From Patella vulgata (taxonomy: Eukaryota; Mollusca; Gastropoda; Patellidae): a stretch of DNA of 64,000 nucleotides. Both the position numbers and the translations under genes were made by a program. Of the stretch, positions 21,893 through 32,299 are shown one piece after another. The stretch spans positions 18,898,591 through 18,962,590 of the forward strand of contig NC_065879.2 in NCBI RefSeq assembly GCF_932274485.2. The letters run 5' to 3'. Below the pieces are notes generated by a model. The model saw only the letters and a program-made list of their open reading frames with translations, was not told where the DNA came from and ran no database searches. Position 1 is the stretch's first letter. Each line of letters starts with the position of its first letter.

Positions 21893-23360
21893 CTATTCAA
21901 AAAAAGTAGGGGATATTTGATTTTGGGGGCATAATACTAAAATATGCAAATGACTACGAAAAAAGTCACTATAGAACCTAACAGAAGAAACATTTCCAGT
22001 TACATGTGACGCCCAAACGCACGAATAGCTACCGCATGGAATGCAGGTGATGCTTGGGATCATCATGGGGGTCCAACCCAAGATTTGCACGACTCTGACT
22101 TTGAATGTTACAGTCATTGTGGCATTGAATTCCAGGGTGGAAACATCAGTTTAATTGTTTTAGTGACCAGAAAACAAATTTTGATATGCGTCGGCTTACC
22201 CAAAATGAAAGGTTACGTGCCCTTGGCATGCTACAGATCGGCACAACACAGGCGGTTGTGGCGCGGACAATGAATGTTTCTCAGTCTGTCATAAGCAGGC
22301 TATGGTCCAGATACCGTGATACACAATCTGTACAGGACAGACCACGCTCAGGTCGACCAAGGGCGACAACTCAAGCCCAGGATCGATTTATCCGTACCTT
22401 GGCCTTGAGAAATCGTGTCATCACAGCAAATCAGATCAGCGCTCGTCTTCAAACAGACACTGGTGTGAGAGTGAGTGATCCCTTGTTTGAGAGATCATCA
22501 CATTCAGGCAAGACGTCGTTGGTGTAGGGATCGTCAACACTGGGATAATCGACGCTGGAGCAATGTGATGTTTTCAGTTGAGTCAAGGTTCACTGTTGAT
22601 TTTTTGGACAGACGTAGGAGGGTGTGGCGTCGTCGAAACGAGCGCTTCCAAGACGTTAACGTCATCAGACATGATCGATTTGGGGGTGGTTCTGTTATGG
22701 TGTGGGGAGGCATCACTGTTGCTGGAAGAACGGCTTTACATGTTGTTGCAGGGCGTGTTACAGGCCAGTACTACCGGGACAACATCTTGGCAGTCCATGT
22801 TGTGCCGTTCGCACGACGTCATGGCCGCCGTTTCATCTTCCAGGATGACAACGCAAGATGTCACAGGGCCAGGATCGTTACAGGTTACCTCCAACAACAG
22901 AACATCACCACATTACCTTGGCCAGCACTGAGTCCCGACCTCTCCCCCATCGAGCATGTCTGGGACATGCTTGGACAGAGGTTACGTCAACGTCAACAAC
23001 GTCCTGCCAATGTCCAAGAACTTGCTGCTGCGTTGCAACAGGAATGGGACAATCTGGACCAAAATGACCTTAGACGTCTCATTAGGAGTATGCCACGTCG
23101 GATCAATGCTTGTTTGGCAAACAGAGGAGGATTTACCCGTTACTGACTTGGTTGTGATGCTGTGGTAACTTTGCTGTTTGACCCCGGGTATCATTTTACC
23201 CTTATAATGGTCAGTCTGTGCCTTACTTAGTCTAACGATCATTTGGAATAAATCGATGAATGTGAACTTCATTTCATTTTGTCATTTGTTTCTTCGTCAG
23301 TTTCATTAGGTGACTTTAATAACACTTAAAAATCAAATATCCCCTACTTTTTTTGAATAG
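21893..23360 (+). mobile_element. Tc1-like DNA transposon, copy B (internal deletion)
   Basis: The element is 1468 bp with the same 32-bp inverted ends as copy A and TA flanks. It lacks 59 bp inside the DNA-binding half of the transposase, at about 22477, where the junction lies in a short GTGA microhomology. Copy C has exactly the same deletion and shares other single-base variants with B, so B and C come from one deleted source element. Confidence 0.95.
22186..23146 (+). pseudogene. Tc1-like transposase, deleted and catalytically dead
   Basis: The frame starts like copy A but the 59-bp deletion shifts it after about residue 97 (VRVSDP instead of VRVSGQ). The catalytic half is open from 22475 but in another frame. 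In that half the first catalytic residue is changed: FSVESRF in place of FSDESRF, with GTT at 22577-22579. The second Asp and the Glu remain. Residue Trp139, lost to a stop in copy A, is intact here. Movement of this copy would need transposase supplied in trans. Confidence 0.93.
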
Positions 23361-24116
23361 TATATAATTTTTTACTGCCATGTGAATAATGTGATGAAAA
23401 ATGTACAAAATTTACATGTAGCATCTCTCAAAATACCAATAATTTTCCACTTTTTTAAATATCCGGACGGACAAGAAATATATTTTTAGAATCTGTGGAC
23501 AATATGCAAACAGAAAAAATGCAAACCAGTTGCAATGATTGTAATATTAGAGATCTATACTGAAACATGTATGCCTACCCCCTGAACATGCCACTGATTA
23601 AATTAATCTAATCTATGGTTGCAGAACTTACATTACCAAAGGAATCTGTCTAACAGCTATGTTTTACCATCCCTGGCCATATTTGGTCTATGATCACCCC
23701 TCTCTAACAGAAGGGTCACAGAATACACAATTTTCACAAATTTGGGAATATTTCAATGTTTCCAACATCTCAAACCTCAGAGGCATTTTACAAATTTGTA
23801 TTGCAATCCTTGTGCTGAAGCAAGATGTCTGGAACTTTACATTAATTTCCTGAAAAAATGAAGTCAAAAAAGTAGTCATGACAGAGTTGACAACATAAAA
23901 AGAGCCTGAAAAGGAGAAAAATTAACATTTTATTGTTTTATAGGCAACATAAATGCAGCAAACACCACAAATGCTGGATTTTGATAAGAAAATATTGAAC
24001 ATTAAACTGACATTTACACATCTACACCAGTTTTATATCTGGGTCAGGTTTCATTGGCCTGAAATGCCTCAGAGTTCTACGTTTGACTCTGAACAAATAA
24101 CACTATAAACCTCAGA
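23361..24116. other. Intronic AT-rich stretch
   Basis: No supported gene or repeat is visible. Confidence 0.4.
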
Positions 24117-24315
24117 ATACCTCGTTCGGCATTTCTGTCCAAACGAGGCAAAAATGTGTTAAAATTTTTGCCTCGTTATAGCGAGGTAAAAAAAATACCT
24201 CGTTATGTCTGGATTTCCAAAACAAGGTTTTTTAAATTGCCCTGTTTTGGAATGAGGTATTTTGTTCAGATCGAGGCTGGGTAAAATTACCTCGTTTACT
24301 AAACGAGGTATTTTA
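24117..24315. repeat. Cluster of ACCTCGTT / AACGAGGT hairpin motifs
   Basis: About 200 bp contain at least eight copies of CCTCGTT, AACGAGG or close variants in both orientations. Several pair locally, for example CCTCGTT...AACGAGG at 24121-24150, GCCTCGTTATAGCGAGGT at about 24171 and TACCTCGTTTACTAAACGAG at about 24290. It is non-coding; function is unknown. Confidence 0.7.
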
Positions 24316-25379
24316 TCTTAAATAATTATTAGCTGTATTTGCTATCAGCAAATAAAGCCATACACATAATGGTCGGACCATCACGTGAAAAATTTCAGAT
24401 CTACAAATTAGATTATTTATTTGGGACATAATATATTGTTCATAGTTATGGCTTACTATACTGGGGTTCTATCGTGTAAAATAAACGCTTCCCAAGCGAA
24501 ACATAACATAACAATGTCACGTGACAATATTACATATGGCTGACAAAGGCGTTCTTTGATTAGAGGGATGTTGTTTGTTTTGATTACAAGGCGACAAACT
24601 ATAGTTATATAAAACAATCTGTATTTATGGGGAAGAGAGAATTAATATTCCCAATGGAAAGAGATTTTTTTTTTACAAAGAAAGATCTTCGGATTGGTAG
24701 TTTTGTTCCTTTGGCGGATTTGTGGCGAAGACAGTAAACAATTCGATTACTTATACTATGGTAAACTTTTATAGGGTATTAAGTTACATTTATCTTCTAT
24801 ACTAATATTTGTGACTGTCGTTTGTCTGTCTGTCTGTCTGTCCCGAGGCTGAAATTTGGTGTATATGTGTAGTTCGGACCGGGGAATAATACAGGCTAGG
24901 TGGCGTTGGCCAACTCCTTCCGTTTTCGGAGTTACGGGCAGCACCGGGTCCTCCGCTAGTAGGCCATATTTATATTCGCTTCTCGTCAAATATCTGTATT
25001 ATGATACTGCTTGTGAATTATACATATATCAGCCATCGCATTTTCCATAACTTCAGTGGCAGATGCTAGTCAAAACTAAAAGTGGGGTGTATTATATATT
25101 TTATTATAAAATTGTAATAAATATCTTACATGAATGAATACAATAAAAAATAAAATCTACAATTTACAAAAGTACAATAATGTTGCGATTGGACGCCCTA
25201 CAAATCCCTGATTGACTAAAATACATGACACTAGAACAATATTTTGTGTCACTCATCAACTAATTCTTCCAAATCATCTAACTCTTAATGTGTCCAAATC
25301 GGAAAGCCTAGTTGACTAGTTTCTTCTGTAGTATGGCAGTTTTTTTCTATCTACCGGTATTCAAGAAATATAGCAGACA
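24316..25379. other. Intronic stretch with a TGTC microsatellite
   Basis: A (TGTC)n run lies at about 24820-24843 and leads into CCGAGGCTGAAATTTGGTGT and a GC-richer tract to about 24960, probably an old repeat. Nothing else is recognised. Confidence 0.4.
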
Positions 25380-25447
25380 ACATGACATCGCATTTCACAT
25401 CACATTTAACACCACGTTGTACATCACATTACACATCACATTGCACA
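25380..25447. repeat. Degenerate CACATCACATT simple repeat
   Basis: Imperfect copies of ACATCACATT and variants span about 68 bp. Confidence 0.6.
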
Positions 25448-25815
25448 GAATATCTGGATTTAAGTATATAATTGGCAAGTAATGATTGCCAATTAATAAT
25501 TGAGTTATTCAGGAATGACCATTGAATTTGCCCGGAGCAAATCTTACCCAATTCACATTTATTTATTTCACTCCACCATTGGTTTGCCGCAAAGTCGTCA
25601 GTTGTGTTCATGATCATGGTTTAGTTTTATTCGTCTAATCTTCTGTCTAAAACACCATTGTTCTATAGTGTACATGTCTGACCCATGACCCATATTACAC
25701 ACAATTAATTTGGTGTGGTTCCTTTATTTTATTTCATTCTATTGCCATATCTTTTTTGTAGTTTTGTAATGCATTTTTAAAATGCTCTTCCTGCTCTGGC
25801 TTTTTTTTTTATTAT

Positions 25816-25821
25816 TTTATT
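25816..25821 (-). promoter_or_regulatory. Candidate polyadenylation signal of gene 2
   Basis: On the - strand AATAAA (followed by ATAATAAAAAAAAAA) lies about 145 nt after the gene 2 stop codon, a fitting distance for a 3' end. The A run itself is genomic. Confidence 0.4.
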
Positions 25822-25966
25822 GTTTTTGACTAGTCCTGTTGTTGATGAAATAATGTTTTCTATTTTTGTCCATAACAAGTCTTTCACATTGAGATATGGT
25901 TTTTTGAAAGGATCTTCACTGAGAACGCGTACCTCTGACTCCTTCATGTCGACTAGTGCACGCGTC

Positions 25967-26062
25967 TCAACTACTACCCCTTTCAAAAAAAACATATTCG
26001 CCACCCCAGTATGTTATTACTGTATCCCCATTGATAATGGAACTGCCATCCCATGCCTTTAA
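25967..26062 (-). CDS. Gene 2, terminal exon
   Basis: On the - strand the exon follows ACTTTTTTTCAG and reads in phase 0 as LKAWDGSSIINGDTVITYWG and then GEYVFFERGSS, ending TGA. The acceptor has a strong pyrimidine tract. The aromatic and Gly pattern looks like a small beta-rich segment but no family is recognised. The previous exon also ends in phase 0, so the join is consistent. Confidence 0.6.
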   Translation of the reverse strand, partial: LKAWDGSSIINGDTVITYWGGEYVFFERGSS

Positions 26063-26580
26063 CTGAAAAAAAGTGTGTTTAGGAACTTGTTAAAGTTAAA
26101 TACAAGCAGGTTATTTATTGAGTGTCACAAGAACAAATAAGAATTATAAAGAATTTACATTCAAAATACTTAAAACGGTATCAGATGTTGCAAAATTTAA
26201 CTTTCGTCGTAATCTGGTGGACCATGTATACTAAAACAATTATTCATTATGTGAACGTAGCATTACCAATTTACTTTTTTTTATATAATGTTATCAAATG
26301 GTTAGTTTTGCAGAGCTTGACTAGAAACAAATATATTTATGTACATCTCGAATATATTTAAAACAGCAACAGGGAATTAAAAAAAGAGTTTACTCTTTTA
26401 TTCGATGTAAATAAGCAAAACCAAATGTGTATATATATTATATTATATTATATTGTGAATATGATAAAAATGTGGGTACTAACACTATATATCTTACAAA
26501 ATAAATGTTTAAAAATAATGTTGGTAAAACATCACGTATAAAACCACATCCTTAGTAAATGAAACTAAGATATAACTTAC
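26063..26580. other. Gene 2 intron
   Basis: AT-rich, with a TATAT/TTATA microsatellite at about 26428-26455. No other feature is seen. Confidence 0.45.
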
Positions 26581-26625
26581 ATTCATAGACTGGCTTTTTC
26601 TCTTATTTTCTTTTTTTCCGATATC
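26581..26625 (-). CDS. Gene 2, basic 45-nt exon
   Basis: Bounded on the - strand by TTCTCTTTAATAG and GTAAGTTATA, phase 0 at both ends, it encodes the highly charged DIGKKENKRKSQSMN. KKENKRKSQ could act as a basic linker or a nuclear-localisation-like stretch, but this is speculation. The clean donor and acceptor and multiple-of-three length support a real exon, possibly a cassette exon. Confidence 0.6.
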
Positions 26626-27426
26626 CTATTAAAGAGAACAAGACAAACATCAATTTATTTCTTCAATTCAAACGAGTGCCGAGTCCCAATACTGTCAACT
26701 TAACTCGAAATAGGAAAACCTACACAATAAGGCGGTATTTATTATTAAAAATTCTAACTTTGTTAATGTCGTGCTTTCGCCCAAATGCTCAATTCTTTTG
26801 ATGTTATTTCTAATTTAATTTTGCTTTGAAAAAAGTTTAGCACTGGCAAAGCTTTATTTTATGACTGACATTATTAGTTTTACCCGTGTGATTTGCGCAG
26901 GGCGTCGTTCTTGTATTGCTATGACCGTTTCTAGTCGTTCGGATCGGACGCAAACCGTTGATAGTTGGCCGATTTGAAATAGGAGTAACTCGTACCGGGT
27001 CTAAGCCACACAGTGTGCTGTGGTGGAAATTTAGCCCGTACAGCGACGCAACCGCCTAGTCTTATTTCCAATTCCAACTGCCAAGGGTTCTCGTTCGACC
27101 CAAACGATCTATTGTCCAATCATTCAACCAAACGATTTCATTACGATTGTTGCCGTGTAGAAAGAAATGTTTGTTCAAAACATATAACGCGTCAGTGAAG
27201 AAAACATTTTGCGTCTTGGTAATAGAATTAAAATTTACGCTAAACAAATACAGAAATTAGATTATACAGTGTCTTAATTTTGGAATTACATGAATAGAAG
27301 TTAAAAATTAACAAATATAGAATTTTGAATCTAATATACGGCGGTTTCACTCTCTATTATCTGTCCTCAATAAATTAATCTAATACAATTTTCTTTGTAA
27401 ATGATTTATAAGTTATGTTTACTTAC
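26626..27426. other. Gene 2 intron
   Basis: A moderately GC-rich tract at about 26930-27130 contains Arg-rich chance frames on both strands. No motif is recognised in it. Confidence 0.45.
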
Positions 27427-27485
27427 ATTGCTTAATTCCGTAAGCACCGTTGCCCGTGGAGGTTCTTCTGGCAATGTTTTCATAT
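27427..27485 (-). CDS. Gene 2, exon with MKTLPEEPP
   Basis: On the - strand the exon lies between TATCTTTTAG and GTAAGTAAAC. Entering in phase 1 and leaving in phase 0, it encodes (D)MKTLPEEPPRATVLTELSN. Splice sites and phase agree with the neighbouring exons on both sides. Confidence 0.65.
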
Positions 27486-27602
27486 CTAAAAGATAATTAT
27501 AACATATAATAATGGCTGCTATAAACTTAAAATAACTATCAGTCATTTCTATCATTCTGTTTCAATTTATATTTTGAATATACAAGTACGGCTGAAGCTT
27601 AC

Positions 27603-27666
27603 CTCGTGAAACTTTGGTTAGTAGATTTGTATATAATCTAACTATTGGGACATAGGCGTCAAGCTC
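27603..27666 (-). CDS. Gene 2, helix-like exon
   Basis: On the - strand the exon lies between AACGATAACAGTTTA-side intron sequence ending TAACAG and the donor GTAAGC. It enters in phase 0 and leaves in phase 1 and encodes ELDAYVPIVRLYTNLLTKVS plus R. The spacing of Leu, Val and Ile residues fits an amphipathic helix. No family is recognised. Confidence 0.65.
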
Positions 27667-28040
27667 CTGTAACGATAACAGTTTACTATCTTAGTCTTTT
27701 TAAACAGGCATTATGTATTACTTATATAAAAAGATGATCGTTCTTGCCATAATAGTTTATAAATTGATTGAATACATTAAAAATTTCAGTCAAATTACTT
27801 TATTCTCCGCGAAGGATATTTGACAAGAAATAGCCTTAATTAATTGTTCGTTCCTGATGATTTAGAGTTGTCGGGTACCATAGAGCCACGATAATAAACG
27901 AAGTATTGATAGGTCTTGCATAATTCATCTTTAATTCATCCATAATTATATGGATAGTATTGACTATAAATCAAGAATATCTAACCAATTACAGGTGTCA
28001 GATATATTGGGTTCCTGACAACTAAAAATAGTTACTGTAC
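27667..28040. other. Gene 2 intron with a TTAA-MITE remnant
   Basis: A degraded MITE copy (about 27705-27950) occupies most of this intron, recognisable from the CATTATGTATTACTTATATA start, CTTGCCATAATAGTTTATAA and AATTTCAGTCAAATTACTTT. Confidence 0.55.
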
Positions 28041-28141
28041 CTTGCTTTGACCAGGAATAACATTATCAAGGAATTCAACACATCCCGGTCTGTGGCATAA
28101 AACCTGAATTTCGGCGTACATTTCGTTATCTTCGTTCACAA
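28041..28141 (-). CDS. Gene 2, Cys-containing exon
   Basis: On the - strand the exon follows CTATATTTTTAG and precedes GTACAG. It enters in phase 1 and leaves in phase 0 and encodes VNEDNEMYAEIQVLCHRPGC followed by VEFLDNVIPGQSK. The C-x4-C pair could be a disulfide or a metal pair; nothing decides. It carries no stop in the joined frame. Confidence 0.65.
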
Positions 28142-28340
28142 CTAAAAATATAGACAGGGAAACGGTGTTTAACATCCATTAGCAATTTATGCTAATGATC
28201 TTATTTAATGATCTTCATAATTCAAATTCTGAGAACCAACGTTTATGATCATATTTTACGGGTACTTTCTCAAAGTGAGAATATGATTAAATATCTTCAA
28301 ATATCAGTATTATGAATAAATAAGGGCGATGACTACTTAC

Positions 28341-28414
28341 ACTCCTCACTCCCAACGGCCAAGACTTTTCCTAACAGAACCATAGTGGTACCCATGTTCA
28401 AACACACTTGATCA
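28341..28414 (-). CDS. Gene 2, exon with hydrophobic segment
   Basis: On the - strand the exon lies between TTTATAATTTCAG and GTAAGTAGTC. It enters in phase 2 and leaves in phase 1 and encodes DQVCLNMGTTMVLLGKVLAV and GSEE. MVLLGKVLAVG is hydrophobic but too short for a membrane span. Six consecutive joins from here to the stop are open and in phase. Confidence 0.65.
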
Positions 28415-28673
28415 CTGAAATTATAAAAGTCTGGAATGTTTAATATTGATTGAAATACACCTGTCAATAACTTGATTTTCGACTAAGGATATATTTATAA
28501 AAGCAAAACCGAAAAGTATGTGTGAAAGGCGTGTTTATAGTACCTTCATTTGAAACTGGGTGATAACCGTTTAAAGAAAAGTCAAATTTATTATCATTGG
28601 CGACGCGTTTTCAAACTGCAAGTTTGGCGACCAATTACCACAAGCTCAATATTTCGAATCTAAATTGAAATAC

Positions 28674-28761
28674 ATGTATTTTATTTCCATACAGTTTGAC
28701 AATTGTCCTCTATAGCATGGGACATTTTCTTTAAAGTAATCGTCTACAAATACGCCACCAT
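28674..28761 (-). CDS. Gene 2, tentative upstream exon
   Basis: On the - strand it follows TTTTTCTTCAAG and would end at the weak donor GTATTT, entering in phase 1 and leaving in phase 2, which matches the next exon. It encodes GGVFVDDYFKENVPCYRGQL and SNCMEIKY, giving a Cys-rich N-terminal part. The weak donor, and alternatives at GTATGG or GTCAAA that break phase or change the last residues, keep confidence low. No start codon or signal peptide exon was found further upstream. Confidence 0.38.
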
Positions 28762-30191
28762 CTTGAAGAAAAAGTGGAAATATTAATATTACTAAATGGC
28801 GCCTATATGCTAAACTTACCCTACATCTACCGAATCTGAATTTGAAGGACTACTGTTATACTGGCTGCGCAGTCACTTTCATCTTTGTTAAATTTATAGC
28901 CTATTTCTCTATCTCTCTCTCTCTCTCTCTCTCGGGTAAACTTTTAAAATCCAATATTATTAATTTACAAATAAACATTGGTTTTAAAAAAGCTTATATC
29001 AAAACATCTCAAATTGGCATTGTGTTGCATGATATAGCACGATTATTAGATATTTAATTAAGAATTAATTAAGTCAACATTCTCCAATTATGAGTGAGAG
29101 TAAATCAAACCAAACTGAATATAACAACAATGTCTTCCCCAACACGAACCACGTGATAGATGATGAATTGGTAACAACGAATCAATTAACATCTAAATAT
29201 TGTCACCAAAAATGGCTCAGCTCTAAATTTGTAAAACCTATATTTGTTTAAATTATTAGGAAATTCTTTAGGGTTTCTGGTGTAATTTTACTGTCATATG
29301 GAAAACCGTTTTTTGTATTTTTAAAAATCCTAAATGTATTGATATAGATTTTAAAATTTTACATAATATATGATCAACGGAAAAGCTATTTAAGATAGGT
29401 AAAGTAAGTGACGAATATTGCCCGGTTTGTAAATTAATGCACGAAGATATTCAACATGTACTAGATGTCAACATTAAACAGATTTTAAACTTCTAGTTCT
29501 AATTAAGTATATAATGAAAATAAATATAAGTAGTAATGAATTAGGCACTGTAATTTTATTTGGTCTCCAGCTGTCAAGTAAAACCCTACCAATAACGTTA
29601 TGTAATATTAGTATGTGTACTGTACGATTAGCTATATATAATAAATAATATATACTGCGTACACATCTACTAGGAAAAAAATGAGAGTTCTAAAGATTTT
29701 ATTTTAGGCTTTATTAAGCCTCCCGGGTTAAATGATGAGATAAGCATCGATTTTTAACTTTAAATAACAGAAACAGAAATCTGTTTTCAACGTACATACG
29801 CAATTTTAACCAAATTAAGAAACATTTGTTCTCACTATGAATGTATTGTGATGCAAATATTTGATGATCTATTTAAATTCTGTGAATGGACATGTTCTAA
29901 GAATTAAAAAAGGTAGTGAAATCCACAGGCACGTGTTACAGTGTTTGGAATTTATGACATTTCGGATGTAATAGTTTCAATAAGTAATCCGAATTGATAT
30001 TAGATATGGTGAATAAATTTGCATTCAGAAATTAAATGCATGTCCTTTCATCCCCAAATCGTTTGACCCCGGACTGTTTCAACCCAACCTACTTTTTTGT
30101 TTGGGTTGTTGCTTCGCGGACGGTTTGATCCCCTGTCATTTTCTAGCATTTAATCAGTCATGTGATTGAGGTATATTTACATCGATTTAAC
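28762..30191. other. Intronic stretch with a TC microsatellite
   Basis: A (TC)n run lies at about 28904-28934. A - strand GTAAGT donor at about 28812-28817 (AGATGTAGG|GTAAGT) may belong to an upstream gene 2 exon, but its phase does not fit the tentative exon at 28674-28761. The rest is AT-rich and featureless. Confidence 0.4.
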
Positions 30192-30423
30192 GTATTGTTA
30201 AATACATTGTTAAACACTTAATCAATTGTTATGCATTGCAAATAAATGTATTTAATCTTGGGAGTTGGAGTTGTATTTACTAATCAATAGGTAGCCAGGT
30301 CGTTCATGTATTGTTAAATACATTGTTAAACACTTAATCAATTGTTATGCATTGCAAATAAATGTATTTAATCTTGGGAGTTGGAGTTGTATTTACTAAT
30401 CAATAAGTAGCCAGGTCGTTCAT
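30192..30423. repeat. Tandem duplication of 116 bp
   Basis: Two nearly identical 116-bp units, both starting GTATTGTTAAATACATTGTT, lie head to tail at 30192-30307 and 30308-30423. They differ by about one base (AATAGGTAGCC versus AATAAGTAGCC), so the event is recent. Confidence 0.92.
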
Positions 30424-31472
30424 GAAGTCAAGTAGTAAAATTAATTATTTTGATCCAAACTTAGAATGATTCCAAAATATGTGAATAAGTTCAAATTTAT
30501 TTACCGGTAATAACTTTGAAAACGCAATATTTATCATGTGATCCATGGCGAAATTTTCATATGGTTTAAACAATATTTTTATTCATAAAATATCATATAT
30601 TACAGTTTTTTAAAGATAAGATACAAAAACAAGCTAAAAGCTTATATAAATTTGATTCATGTTTATGTTATTTACTTTTGATATTTCAAGAATATGATAA
30701 TGTACTTGATGACGAAATCTGGGACCAGATTTATGGCTGATTGGGACAACTACAAAGCTCATTCGGACCATTACTTAAATGACGCGAGTATTTAAAATAT
30801 GTTTGCATATTTTTGATAATAAGACAACTATGACAATAAATAGAGTAATTAGTCACAATAAATAGTGTAATTAGTCACAAATAATAGTGTAATTAGTGAA
30901 TGACGGCTTAAATACAAATGAGCTAAATCGCAGAGAAGACGCTTCACATTCTTGGCTGATTGGGACCAGATTTCTTGGCTGATTCGGACCATGATCGGAC
31001 CAATGACGAGAGTGTTTTAAATATGTTTGCTTGACAATCAAATTGTAACCCAATATCAAATAGCCTCATATCAGTATAATTACTGCAACGAATGCGATAT
31101 TTTGTAATGAATGAAGTTGACAAAATGACAGACAAATTGTTCTTTGTATAATATTTTAATTAGTAAATATCATTTTATTTCATATAACGAGACATTTGGT
31201 GGCGATTCAATTCCTTTACAAACCAATATTTTATTATTTAGTAGTGGCCGAGACAGAGACCTTCCTGATCTAGACAAGTGTTGAATAAATACACTAAATT
31301 GGTTGACAAATGTGTAAAATTTTCTTAGTTATATACACATTAAACAAAGTTAATTAAATCAAACTTTATAGTATAAAACTCCGGTAGCAATATACAAGAC
31401 CCTAATCACACCATTTATTGTTAATTAATGACAAGCCTAGTAATCCAATAAACAATCAGATCCAATCACACA
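30424..31472. other. Intronic AT-rich stretch
   Basis: Short direct repeats such as TAATTAGTCACAATAAATAG (about 30848-30895) and TTGGCTGATTGGGACCAGAT (about 30735 and 30955) are seen. No gene is supported. Confidence 0.4.
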
Positions 31473-31843
31473 AATTCTCCTCTCATCCGAGCGCCCGAAG
31501 GGCGCGATGGAAGAGAAGGATTATATGAATATATATAGCCCGAGGGCTCGAGGATTTATATTGCATATTTCTCATTGATCTAAATAAATATGTATACTAA
31601 CTCAACATTCAAAGTCTAAAAATAGCACAATTGCATATGCAGCACTGTGTCAACATACGCCTGACTATAAATAAGAGGTAAGGCTCGGCTCTAGTTGTCT
31701 CTTTAAAGTTTTGTTGGCAACCATATATATAGCACTGGGAGGGCTAAAGGGAGGGTATATAAATCCTCGAGCCCTCGGGCTATATATATTCATATAATCC
31801 TTCTCATCCATCCCGCCCTTCGGGCGCTCGGATGAGAGGAGAT
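31473..31843. repeat. Fold-back element with 85-bp arms
   Basis: The left arm (31473-31560) and right arm (31757-31843) are almost perfect inverted copies, containing CTCATCCGAGCGCCCGAAGG and GCCCGAGGGCTCGAGGATTT. Each arm holds smaller hairpins (GCGCCCGAAGGGCGC, GAGCCCTCGGGCT), and TATGCCCTTTGGGCATCT follows the right arm. The central 195 bp are non-coding. Confidence 0.85.
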
Positions 31844-32299
31844 TATATTCCATTATATGCCCTTTGGGCATCTCCGATTTATATTGCATCATTGAAAGGG
31901 TTGTCAACAAAAAAGAAAACAAATAGTAGGCTGTTAAAATTTATCCATATAATTAAAAAAAATGTATTATTTCCTGTAGAACAAAAAAAACTTATCATTG
32001 TTCCATGATACTGTTTTAAGATTGTCTGAAATAGAGTATCCAGAATTAAACGATGCAGATCAGGAAGTTGAACGAATTCAATGAGGCTTATATTCAGAAG
32101 TATCAATTCCTGCCAGTACAATGGTTTCTTAAGCCAACGGCCAATGGTAGATGGCGTTACTGCTCTGAGTGTAATACATGTATGAGATACAATAAGTTCT
32201 GAAGTTAATTCAAGATAATACTGGAGAGTATATCAGTAAACTAATCCAATTTGACCTGGTATAGAGGAGAAGATTGACAAGAAATTTTCCAAACTTTCA
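31844..32299. other. AT-rich stretch beside the retroelement fossil
   Basis: Possibly a decayed end of the element that follows, but no terminus can be shown. Confidence 0.3.

Noticed and set aside
24820-24960. An eleventh R333 block at the TGTC microsatellite
   Set aside because: The simple run is similar to the R333 leader, but the following sequence does not match any R333 monomer or end.
28530-28610. Another - strand exon (KFDFSLNGYHPVSNE) before gene 2
   Set aside because: The donor GTACTA is acceptable, but a stop lies directly after the only acceptor in that frame.
28812-28880. Upstream gene 2 exon ending at a GTAAGT donor on the - strand
   Set aside because: The frame that is open leaves in phase 2, which does not match the tentative exon at 28761-28674, and the acceptor is poor.
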